8,943 nucleotides of DNA from Prevotella sp. (GCA_021204735.1 JAJPYV010000037.1:1-8943); one strand, 5' to 3'; positions 1-5,960 are shown, numbered from the stretch's first letter. Notes: generated from the sequence alone by a model not told the origin. A program made the numbers and translations.

Positions 1-69
1 CGACTGTTTGAATGGTATAAATTGGGAATCTGTATAAACCACCATACCGTATAAAGGAAATTTTAAATA

Positions 70-987
70 ATGCCATTAAGAATACCTGACAAGTTACCTG
101 CAATAGATATACTGAAACACGAGAATATCTTCGTGATGGACAGTTCGAGGGCGCACACACAGGATATACGTCCTTTAAAGATTGTCATCCTTAATCTCAT
201 GCCTCTCAAGATTACGACAGAGACCGACTTAATCCGCCTGCTCTCAAACACTCCGTTGCAGTTGGATATTACGTTCATGAAACTGAAAAGCCATACTCCT
301 AAAAATACTCCTATTGAACACATGATGATGTTTTATAAAGATTTTGAGGTGTTGAGGAAAGAGAAATTTGATGGCATGATAATAACTGGTGCTCCTGTGG
401 AGACTTTTGAATATGAGGATGTTACTTATTGGGATGAACTGACAAAAATATTCTCCTGGGCAAGAAATCATGTCACCAGTACTTTATATATTTGTTGGGC
501 GGCTCAGGCTGGACTGTATTATCATTATGGTATACCGAAATATCCTTTATCAATGAAGATGTTCGGTATTTTCCGACAACAGGCTCTGGAACCTACTCTT
601 CCAATTTTCCGTGGATTTGATGATTTTTTTTATATGCCACACAGTAGGCATACTGAAATCCGTAAGGAGGATATCCTGAGAAACAAAGAACTTTCGTTGA
701 TTGTGGAGTCTGCTGAAAGTGGTGTCGGTATGGTAATGGCACGCAATGGACGTGAGTTTTTCATAACTGGACATTTGGAATACTCGCCTGACACATTAGA
801 CAAGGAATATAAGCGTGATGTTGGCAAGAGGGATGATGTGGGATTGCCTGTAAATTATTATAGGAATGACAATCCTGCTGAACCGCCCGTAGTGCTTTGG
901 CGTTCACATGCTAACTTACTTTTTAGTAACTGGATAAATTATTACGTTTACCAAGAGACCCCTTACGATATAAACGAGATTGAGTAG
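70..987 (+). CDS. metA: homoserine O-acyltransferase MetA, predicted acetyl-CoA type
   Basis: This cytoplasmic enzyme acylates the hydroxyl of L-homoserine, the committed step of methionine synthesis. The 305-residue protein is full length for the MetA family and aligns from end to end with my memory of E. coli MetA (start MPxRxPDxLPA, end NWxNYYVYQxTPYD). Visible active-site residues are the acyl-carrying Cys142 in ICWAAQAG, His235 and Glu237 in GHLEY, Lys47, and the substrate-binding positions Lys163, Ser192 and Arg249. Residue 111 is Glu (TGAPVE). E. coli has Gly there, and Glu at this site is associated with acetyl-CoA use in the Bacillus cereus enzyme. I therefore predict homoserine O-acetyltransferase activity, although automatic annotation may say succinyltransferase. 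The ATG at 70 gives the standard family N-terminus. It is the first gene of a packed operon, and its last 8 nt overlap the next gene. No riboswitch is recognisable in the 69 nt upstream. Confidence 0.96.
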   Translation: MPLRIPDKLPAIDILKHENIFVMDSSRAHTQDIRPLKIVILNLMPLKITTETDLIRLLSNTPLQLDITFMKLKSHTPKNTPIEHMMMFYKDFEVLRKEKFDGMIITGAPVETFEYEDVTYWDELTKIFSWARNHVTSTLYICWAAQAGLYYHYGIPKYPLSMKMFGIFRQQALEPTLPIFRGFDDFFYMPHSRHTEIRKEDILRNKELSLIVESAESGVGMVMARNGREFFITGHLEYSPDTLDKEYKRDVGKRDDVGLPVNYYRNDNPAEPPVVLWRSHANLLFSNWINYYVYQETPYDINEIE

Positions 988-2821
988 AAGTTTGGAACTT
1001 TTGGCTCCTGCCAAGAATCTGGAATGTGGTATCGCAGCAATTGACCATGGAGCCGATGCTGTTTACATCGGGGCAGAACTTTTTGGGGCTCGTGCTTCTG
1101 CTGGTAATTCTATTGATGACATACGCTTACTTTGTAACTATGCTCATATTTTTAGGGTAAAGGTTTATGTAACAGTAAACACTATTCTCTATGATGATGA
1201 ACTGCAAGTCACACAGGATTTAATCCAACATCTTTATGATGCTGGCGTTGACGCACTCTTGGTGCAGGATATGGGCATATTGCAACTTGACATTCCTCCA
1301 ATAACACTCCACGCAAGTACTCAAACTGATAATAGGACAGTAGAAAAAGTAAAGTGGCTGAAAGCGCTCGGTTTCAGCAGGGTTGTATTGGCAAGGGAAC
1401 TCTCATTGCAGGAAATAGAGGAAATACATAATGCTGTTCCTGATGTGGAATTGGAGGTTTTCGTGCATGGCGCATTGTGCGTATGTTACTCGGGCCTGTG
1501 TTATGCTTCTGAATATTGCTTTAAACGGAGTGCTAACAGAGGGGAGTGCGCACAGTTTTGCCGACTGAAATTTGATCTTGAAGACTCTGGTGGTAGGGTT
1601 ATTGAGCATTCTCGGCATTTACTTTCATTGAAAGACATGAACCAGTATGATATTCTTGAACAACTGATAACAGCTGGTGCAACTTCATTCAAAATTGAGG
1701 GACGGTTGAAAGATGTCACTTATGTGAAGAATGTTACGGCTGCTTACAGTAATGAACTTAACAGAATTATTGCTCATAGCTCTGAACAATATCAGCGTGC
1801 GTCGTTAGGTAATTGCACATATTCTTTCACACCCAATCTTAACAAAACTTTCAATCGGGGGTTCACTCATTATTTTATAAATGGACGGACACAAGACATA
1901 TCTTCTTTTGACACTCCTAAGGCTATGGGGGAATTTGTTGGAAAAGTGAAGGAAATACGTGGAGACTCATTCACTGTGGCGGGGACAACAGCTTTCGCTA
2001 ATGGCGATGGATTGTGCTTTGTTAATAAAAAACGGGAACTCGAAGGATTTAGGGTTAACAAGGTGGTGAACAACAGAATTTTTCCTCTTGTCGTGCCCAA
2101 AAACTTAAAACAAGGGGATAAACTATATAGGAATAATGACTATGCTTTCGAAAAACTCTTGTCGCATAAAAGTGGTGAGCGGAAAATCGCCATAACAATG
2201 TTCTTCCATGAAATGGAAAACGATTTTTGCCTTATAGCTAAAATAGATGGAATTACGGAAGTTTCACTAACTTTGGAAATTGAAAAACAAAAGGCTACAA
2301 AACCTCAAAGGGAGAATATCGTGAAGCAACTTACTAAATTGGGAAATACTCCTTTTGTATGTCATGACATAATTTTCGATTCTCCCACCTTTGACTGGTT
2401 TATCCCATCAAGTTTGTTAACTGACTTACGCCGACGCATGGTGGAGACATTAATTGAAAATTTGCACAAAGGTTATGTCAAAACTTTAAACAGCAAAATA
2501 ACTAATGTAACTATTAGAAAAGAGTTTTACCCAAATGAATATTCCTATCTTTACAATGTGTCTAACAGGCTCGCACGAAAGTTTTATTCTGATAAAGGTT
2601 TTGCGAATCTCTCTGATGCATTTGAGGTAAAAATGCCTAAGGAAAAACTTTTAATGCAGTGTCGATATTGCTTACGCTATTCCCTCGGACATTGTACGAA
2701 AAATGGAGGAACACTATCTAAATGGCACGAACCTCTTTACCTGAAACTCTTTGACGGGCAGCGCTTCAGACTCCAATTTGACTGTTCTAAATGCCAAATG
2801 AATGTATATGCAGAAAAATGA
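980..2821 (+). CDS. U32-family protein, RlhA-type (DUF3656-like C-terminus)
   Basis: This protein (613 residues) has an N-terminal U32 barrel opening with LELLAPAKNLE. A near match to the U32 signature spans residues 159-177 (ExFVHGALC, then SGLCYAS) and carries Cys167, Cys169 and Cys174, followed by Cys180, Cys190 and Cys194. Residues about 315-390 form a small beta-domain (NGDGLCF, EGFRVN), and about 430-495 resemble DUF3656 (KQLTKLGNTPF). This architecture matches E. coli RlhA (653 residues), which is needed for 5-hydroxylation of C2501 in 23S rRNA. The family is usually annotated as collagenase-like peptidase, but proteolysis is doubtful. A role in RNA hydroxylation with an iron-sulfur cluster is inferred, so no symbol is given. 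A C-terminal Cys group (561, 564, 572, 602, 605) may bind metal. An in-frame TAA at 971 leaves TTG at 980 as the first possible start, overlapping metA by 8 nt; TTG at 992 is the only other start that keeps the conserved N-terminus. Confidence 0.9.
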   Translation: MSRSLELLAPAKNLECGIAAIDHGADAVYIGAELFGARASAGNSIDDIRLLCNYAHIFRVKVYVTVNTILYDDELQVTQDLIQHLYDAGVDALLVQDMGILQLDIPPITLHASTQTDNRTVEKVKWLKALGFSRVVLARELSLQEIEEIHNAVPDVELEVFVHGALCVCYSGLCYASEYCFKRSANRGECAQFCRLKFDLEDSGGRVIEHSRHLLSLKDMNQYDILEQLITAGATSFKIEGRLKDVTYVKNVTAAYSNELNRIIAHSSEQYQRASLGNCTYSFTPNLNKTFNRGFTHYFINGRTQDISSFDTPKAMGEFVGKVKEIRGDSFTVAGTTAFANGDGLCFVNKKRELEGFRVNKVVNNRIFPLVVPKNLKQGDKLYRNNDYAFEKLLSHKSGERKIAITMFFHEMENDFCLIAKIDGITEVSLTLEIEKQKATKPQRENIVKQLTKLGNTPFVCHDIIFDSPTFDWFIPSSLLTDLRRRMVETLIENLHKGYVKTLNSKITNVTIRKEFYPNEYSYLYNVSNRLARKFYSDKGFANLSDAFEVKMPKEKLLMQCRYCLRYSLGHCTKNGGTLSKWHEPLYLKLFDGQRFRLQFDCSKCQMNVYAEK

Positions 2822-2822
2822 T

Positions 2823-3743
2823 ATGAAAAGTGTTTTTGCGATTGCCTTGTTGGTGTTGATGTTTGCCGTTTTCACAAGTTGTTATCATGACAGGACGAAT
2901 GAGCATTCAACATCGACCGTTTACAGCAAGGAGCAAATTGATTCTGTCTCTTTTTCAAAAACTCGCCATTATTCGGAAAATTACAATTTCGTGGTCAAAA
3001 CTGATTCTATAGTACTGCTCCAGCAACAACCGGAAGAGGAACTTAATGATATGTTGACTGATTCCGTGATAGTTTATCGCCATGAACATATCGTCGTTGC
3101 TGACATCCGTATTCTTCCATCAGACTCGGTTGACTCTGTCTGGGTGCAGGTGGCAAGAGATCAATCTACTTTCGGTTGGATCCATGAGTCAGAGCTCCTG
3201 CCTCACGTTGTTCCTAACGATCCAATATCGCAATTCATATCCATATTTTCTGACATCCACATGCTTATATTCCTTATAATAATAAGCGTGATTTCGGTTA
3301 CATATCTGATGATAACGATTTTCAGGAGAAATGCAAAAATCGTTCATTTCAACGATATTGACTCTTTTTATCCGACTGCCCTTGCTCTTGTTGTAGCTCT
3401 ATCAGCAACACTGTATTCAAGCATTCAGTTGTTTGTTCCCGATGTATGGCTGCATTTCTACTACCACCCCACACTTAACCCGTTTATCGTTCCTCCAATA
3501 TTGTCAATATTTCTTGTGTCGGTATGGGCAATACTTATAATTGGAATTGCAACGATTGATGTAGTACGCTCAATACTATCTGCAGGCAATACCTTTCTTT
3601 ATTTATGTGGGTTAGCTGGTATTTGCGCCTTAAACTACATCATTTTCAGTATCGCCACACTTTATTATGTGGGATACTTTTTATGGGTGTTGTATTGTAT
3701 TTACGCTTTTTACGTGTATTTCAAAAAAACAGAAAGAAGGTGA
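2823..3743 (+). CDS. lipoprotein-like multispan membrane protein with SH3-like segment
   Basis: No known function is recognised. The frame opens at ATG 2802, but ATG 2823 is preferred. It gives a compact signal (MKSVFAIALLVLMF) ending in the lipobox FTSC, and it lies one base after the stop of the U32 gene. Using numbering from 2802, the lipid-bearing residue would be Cys27. The segment from about 30 to 150 should be extracytoplasmic. Within it, residues about 92-135 (VWVQVARD, then FGWIHESELL) resemble a bacterial SH3 fold. About five membrane helices follow: 153-174, 189-211, 227-252, 264-285 and 287-307, ending in a short basic tail (KKTERR). I recall similar hypothetical proteins in Prevotella and Bacteroides, with no assigned role. 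It is the last gene of the metA operon, and its stop codon lies in the first arm of the terminator hairpin. Using 2802 instead would give a 20-nt overlap with the U32 gene. Confidence 0.85.
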   Translation: MKSVFAIALLVLMFAVFTSCYHDRTNEHSTSTVYSKEQIDSVSFSKTRHYSENYNFVVKTDSIVLLQQQPEEELNDMLTDSVIVYRHEHIVVADIRILPSDSVDSVWVQVARDQSTFGWIHESELLPHVVPNDPISQFISIFSDIHMLIFLIIISVISVTYLMITIFRRNAKIVHFNDIDSFYPTALALVVALSATLYSSIQLFVPDVWLHFYYHPTLNPFIVPPILSIFLVSVWAILIIGIATIDVVRSILSAGNTFLYLCGLAGICALNYIIFSIATLYYVGYFLWVLYCIYAFYVYFKKTERR

Positions 3744-3768
3744 AAAATTTCTGATTTTTCACCTTCTT
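3734..3768. terminator. bidirectional terminator between convergent operons
   Basis: A perfect 15-bp inverted repeat (arms 3734-3748 and 3754-3768) surrounds a 5-nt loop (TTCTG). Each arm has a run of five A or T next to the loop. The stop codons of both flanking convergent genes lie in the arms: TGA at 3741-3743 on plus and TGA at 3759-3761 on minus. A long U-tract is lacking on the plus side, so termination efficiency is uncertain, but the position and the perfect pairing strongly suggest a shared terminator or 3' end-protecting hairpin. Confidence 0.8.
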
Positions 3769-4193
3769 CTCATATCTTCAGCCATGTTTTTGAATGCTTG
3801 TCTACGGAATTGTTCTTCCGCATTCATCACATCGTAAACTTTATTTGCAGGGAGAATTTGCATGAACTTTTCGTGATAGGCCCTTTGTATTTGTTTCATT
3901 TCAACCTCTAAATTATCAAGCTTTATAATATTTTCCTTGCATTCAGAATCTGTGGTGGGCTTTACTCTTTTTAATACTTTCATCTTATCACGAACTTCAC
4001 GCTGTTTTCGAAACATCTCAGCGTAAATTGGGAAGAATTGTGATGCTTCCTGTGGAGTAAGACATGCCTTCTTCGTAACAAATTGTTCTAAATCTGCCTG
4101 AAAACATTCCGGGCTCGGTCTGTCTTTTTTAGGCTGTGCATTGGTGTAAGATAATACCGATAACACAAATATCAATAATAAAAATCTTTTCAT
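3759..4193 (-). CDS. Spy/CpxP-like periplasmic helical protein
   Basis: This is a small secreted protein of 144 residues from the preferred ATG at 4193; a GTG at 4199 would add two residues before the signal. It has a classical signal peptide, MKRFLLLIFVLSVLSYTNA, with likely cleavage before QP. The mature part is charged and predicted helical. It contains an LTPQEASQFFPIY motif and a later ILPANKVYDVMNAEEQF motif, the paired helix signature of the LTxxQ, Spy/CpxP-like proteins common in Bacteroidetes. By analogy with Spy and CpxP, it may be a periplasmic chaperone or stress sensor. The mature protein is basic (about 26 Lys/Arg against 20 Asp/Glu by hand count) and has three Cys. It lies 12 nt after the membrane protein gene, in one operon with the sigma factor, which suggests it is part of that sigma factor's feedback circuit or output. 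Family-level identity is fairly sure; function is inferred. Confidence 0.8.
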   Translation of the reverse strand: MKRFLLLIFVLSVLSYTNAQPKKDRPSPECFQADLEQFVTKKACLTPQEASQFFPIYAEMFRKQREVRDKMKVLKRVKPTTDSECKENIIKLDNLEVEMKQIQRAYHEKFMQILPANKVYDVMNAEEQFRRQAFKNMAEDMRRR

Positions 4194-4205
4194 CTCCACT
4201 GTTTC

Positions 4206-4580
4206 TTATTCGTCCATAACGTATGAATAGAAGTCATCATTGTCAAGTAGGGCATAATCTGAATATTCATCAATCACAAAATCTGCATAAACAGAAGATA
4301 TCTCATGTTCATTAACAACATTAACATTGCTCCTCAGATCATTATGAATATTATTGTTAAAATATATTAATGAAGAAACGATTATAACGGCAATACAAGC
4401 AGCAACAGATGCTATACGCCTGAAATATTTTGAAATAAATGTCTTCGGAGCGACTTCCTTCTCCGGAAGTTCTGGTAGGTTTTCTAACAGTTGTTTCTCA
4501 AACTGATTGAAATAGTTTTGGGGAACCTTAAAAGAAAGCTCCCTGCCGAATTTCTGCTCAAGAATGAAATCGTCCCTCAT
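4206..4580 (-). CDS. single-span membrane protein, putative anti-sigma factor
   Basis: This 124-residue protein sits directly after an ECF sigma gene, where anti-sigma factors usually are. Residues 1-54 should be cytoplasmic and include FKVPQNYFNQFEKQLLENLP, similar to the FxVPxxYF segment of small Bacteroidetes proteins that accompany sigma factors. A single transmembrane helix follows at about 55-74 (RIASVAACIAVIIVSSLIYF). The remainder, residues 75-124, should be periplasmic and is strongly acidic: 12 Asp/Glu against one Arg, ending DDFYSYVMDE. No zinc-binding HxxxCxxC anti-sigma motif is visible, so the assignment rests on topology and gene order rather than a recognised anti-sigma domain. 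It is 63 nt downstream of the sigma gene and 12 nt upstream of the Spy-like gene. It could instead be a small membrane effector of the regulon. Confidence 0.75.
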   Translation of the reverse strand: MRDDFILEQKFGRELSFKVPQNYFNQFEKQLLENLPELPEKEVAPKTFISKYFRRIASVAACIAVIIVSSLIYFNNNIHNDLRSNVNVVNEHEISSVYADFVIDEYSDYALLDNDDFYSYVMDE

Positions 4581-4643
4581 ATTAATTGAATTTGTCTGTA
4601 TGACGTTTTTTTTATCGAAAAGTTTAATCCTCTTAATAAAATT

Positions 4644-5189
4644 TCACTCATGCAGGTGTAAATAATCTGTTATCTTCTTCACCGCTATATGGTATGACGC
4701 CTTCAGTGCGCCTTCCGTTGTCTTTAACACCTCACTCATCTCACTGTATTTCATATTCTCGAAATACCGCAGTGTAAATACAGTACGTTGCACATCTGGC
4801 AGTGTAGCTACTGCCTGCATAAGCATGGCTTGTGCCTCATCACCGTCAAAATACTCGTCTGCCATAAGTCTTTTCGCTACTGTCATGTCTTCTGAAAAAT
4901 CGGCAGCGAAAGTATTTTTGTTCTTGCGAATATAGTCAAGAGATTCATTTATTGCTATACTATAAAGCCATGTAAGCAGTTTTGACTTATTTTGAAAAGT
5001 GCTCAAATTATTCCACACCTTCAAAAAGGTGTTTTGAAGTACATCGTTAGCATCCTCGTGATTAAGTACAATATGCCTTATTTTCCAATATACACGCTCA
5101 CTATAACTCCTGACTATAAGTTCAAAAGCCTTGCGTATTGTCGATTCGGATGCCAATAATTCGTTTATTTTCTCTTCATTCGGAGTCAT
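4644..5189 (-). CDS. ECF-type RNA polymerase sigma factor
   Basis: This 181-residue protein has only sigma regions 2 and 4, as in the extracytoplasmic-function group. Region 2 spans about residues 21-90, with the core-binding motif HEDANDVLQNTFLKVW and the promoter-melting and -10 recognition segment around LLTWLYSIAINESLDYIRK. A short variable linker (about 91-118) leads to region 4 at about 120-175, with LPDVQRTVFTLRYFENMKYSEM and the recognition helix region TTEGALKASYHIAVKKI. Start and stop are clean and the length is typical. It is the first gene of a three-gene minus-strand operon with the putative anti-sigma protein and the Spy-like protein, so it probably controls an envelope-stress response and may autoregulate. 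No Bacteroidetes housekeeping -7 box is evident in the 151 nt upstream, which would fit autoregulation but does not prove it. The regulon cannot be deduced here. Confidence 0.95.
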   Translation of the reverse strand: MTPNEEKINELLASESTIRKAFELIVRSYSERVYWKIRHIVLNHEDANDVLQNTFLKVWNNLSTFQNKSKLLTWLYSIAINESLDYIRKNKNTFAADFSEDMTVAKRLMADEYFDGDEAQAMLMQAVATLPDVQRTVFTLRYFENMKYSEMSEVLKTTEGALKASYHIAVKKITDYLHLHE

Positions 5190-5340
5190 GTCATCAGAAT
5201 GTGGATAATCACTGTTTGAAACATCATCACGGTATTCAACATCAACATATACTCCACATAGCTATGACATGAGGAGAACGCTAACTTCATAAAAATAAGA
5301 GAAAAAACAACCTTTACAAATCTTAAATGATTTTCTTCTA

Positions 5341-5649
5341 TTATTTAATGGAAATCTTTCTTACCGTATTTCCAACTTTTACAATATAACATCCTCTTGA
5401 AAGGCTTAAATCATAATAGCGATCTGCACTATCAATCTTCATGCTCATAACACATACTCCCGTTACATTGTATATATACAATGTCTGACCATTCGCTCCA
5501 GTAACATGCAATTTGGAAGCATTGACTGATATCATTATCTCTTGATATTCATTGTCAATTATCTCAATTGCCGATTCTGCATAGCTTATCGTAGGAATGG
5601 TAAACAGCATAGCAATGACAAATGGTATTACAAGCAAATTCCTTTTCAT
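5341..5649 (-). CDS. small secreted protein with type IX sorting-like C-terminal domain
   Basis: This 102-residue protein has a signal peptide (MKRNLLVIPFVIAMLFTIPTISYA, cleavage near residue 24). After a spacer of about 20 residues comes a beta-strand-rich domain covering about 45-102. Its pattern (LHVTGANGQTLYIYNVTGVCV, then LSRGCYIVKVGNTVRKISIK) resembles the C-terminal domains of Bacteroidetes secreted proteins, which include the type IX secretion sorting domains. Those domains normally sit at the end of a large cargo protein, and here there is essentially no cargo. It may be a free-standing exported domain, a remnant of a larger protein, or a structural relative unrelated to secretion. 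Two Cys (66 and 87) could form a disulfide. A good promoter lies just upstream with a very short untranslated leader, so the gene is probably expressed. No strong terminator is visible between it and the sigma operon 151 nt downstream. Function is unknown. Confidence 0.75.
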   Translation of the reverse strand: MKRNLLVIPFVIAMLFTIPTISYAESAIEIIDNEYQEIMISVNASKLHVTGANGQTLYIYNVTGVCVMSMKIDSADRYYDLSLSRGCYIVKVGNTVRKISIK

Positions 5650-5665
5650 TCGTGTATATTTTTCG

Positions 5666-5695
5666 CAAAGATACGTCTTTTTTTGTTATAACAAA
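5666..5695 (-). promoter_or_regulatory. Bacteroidetes-type promoter for the secreted-protein gene
   Basis: On the minus strand, a -7 box TATCTTTG (plus positions 5666-5673) matches TAnnTTTG exactly. A TTTG (5692-5695) lies 18 nt upstream of it, close to the usual 19 nt. Transcription would start near 5660, leaving an untranslated leader of only about 10 nt before the ATG at 5649. The -33 element lies within an 18-bp palindrome. Confidence 0.65.
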
Positions 5696-5697
5696 AA
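5680..5697. promoter_or_regulatory. 18-bp perfect AT-rich palindrome, possible operator
   Basis: The sequence TTTTTGTTATAACAAAAA is its own reverse complement. It covers the -33 element of the minus-strand promoter and most of its spacer, and it ends about 27 bp before the -33 element of the plus-strand promoter. A dimeric regulator could bind here. The flanks are A/T runs, so part of the symmetry could be compositional; the core GTTATAAC is the informative part. Confidence 0.35.
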
Positions 5698-5723
5698 TAA
5701 ATTCAATATTTTTCTGATTTTTT

Positions 5724-5754
5724 TTTGCATTAAGTATAAAAATTTCTATTTTTG
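5724..5754 (+). promoter_or_regulatory. Bacteroidetes-type promoter for the sugar transferase gene
   Basis: A TTTG at 5724-5727, exactly 19 nt of spacer, and TATTTTTG at 5747-5754 match the Bacteroidetes primary-sigma consensus TTTG-N19-TAnnTTTG completely. Predicted transcription starts near 5758-5761, which leaves a leader of about 200 nt before the ATG at 5961. Confidence 0.7.
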
Positions 5755-5757
5755 CAA

Positions 5758-5883
5758 ATGATAATAGGACACAGTGTACAAAAACAGTGGTTAGACAAAA
5801 TCTTAATCTGTTTGTATCGTCTGATTTTAAACTGGACTTTTGGAATTATGTGGACTGTCATTGATATTTGCTTAGTCGTATAA
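5758..5883 (+). CDS. possible 41-residue leader peptide or microprotein (weak)
   Basis: ATG at 5758 opens a 41-codon frame ending with TAA at 5881-5883. The predicted product is hydrophobic and contains three Trp. From about residue 15 onward (ILICLYRLILNWTFGIMW and on) it could span a membrane. The ATG sits only 3 nt after the predicted -7 box, so it would have to be read from a leaderless or nearly leaderless transcript. A frame of this length can arise by chance in AT-rich DNA, where T-rich codons also give hydrophobic residues. It is listed because it begins at the predicted transcript start and lies wholly in the leader of the transferase gene. I recognise no homologue. Confidence 0.15.
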   Translation: MIIGHSVQKQWLDKILICLYRLILNWTFGIMWTVIDICLVV

Positions 5884-5898
5884 TTGACACAACACAAC

Positions 5899-5954
5899 TG
5901 ATTGCCATTAGAAAAAAGAAAATCTGATCCTATCTTTAATGCCTTGAGCAATCA
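5899..5954 (+). ncRNA. possible leader hairpin next to the transferase start codon
   Basis: TGATTGC (5899-5905) can pair with GCAATCA (5948-5954). CATTA (5906-5910) can pair with TAATG (5937-5941), leaving a one-sided bulge CCTTGA and an apical loop of about 26 nt. The base of the structure ends 6 nt before the ATG at 5961. It is A/U-rich and modest, so it may be chance or may modulate translation. It matches no riboswitch class known to me. Confidence 0.2.
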
Positions 5955-5960
5955 TAAGAA

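Larger units (their letters stand above)
5650..5960. other. divergent intergenic region, 311 bases
   Basis: This non-genic stretch separates the minus-strand secreted-protein gene from the plus-strand sugar transferase gene. The left half is very AT-rich and holds one consensus-like promoter for each direction plus an 18-bp palindrome. The right half, about 5758-5960, is the predicted untranslated leader of the transferase. It contains a 41-codon open frame starting at the predicted transcription start and a possible hairpin close to the start codon. A 73-codon minus-strand open frame here shows no protein-like features. Confidence 0.7.

Noticed and set aside
1..54. Open frame from the left edge to a TAA at 52-54, a possible 3' end of an upstream gene
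   Set aside because: Only 17 codons are visible and the residues match no family I recognise. An open stretch of that length is likely by chance, although the 15-nt spacing to metA would fit an operon.
1..69. SAM-responsive riboswitch upstream of metA
   Set aside because: The 69 nt shown contain no recognisable SAM-I or SAM-II core or pseudoknot arms; an element further upstream cannot be judged.
4581..4643. Internal promoter or terminator between the sigma gene and the membrane protein gene
   Set aside because: The 63-nt gap has only a short TTTT/AAAA pairing and no TAnnTTTG box on the minus strand, so a single operon is the simpler reading.
5257..5266. 10-bp palindrome CATAGCTATG upstream of the sigma operon
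   Set aside because: Several perfect palindromes of this size are expected by chance in about 9 kb, and no promoter element is recognisable nearby.
5300..5340. Possible terminator after the small secreted-protein gene on the minus strand
   Set aside because: Only a 5-bp A/T stem (AAATC/GATTT) is found and the T run is not adjacent to it, so it is too weak to call.
5730..5951. 73-codon open frame on the minus strand in the intergenic region
   Set aside because: It runs against the predicted plus-strand promoter and leader, its residues look random, and no start context or family resemblance is visible.
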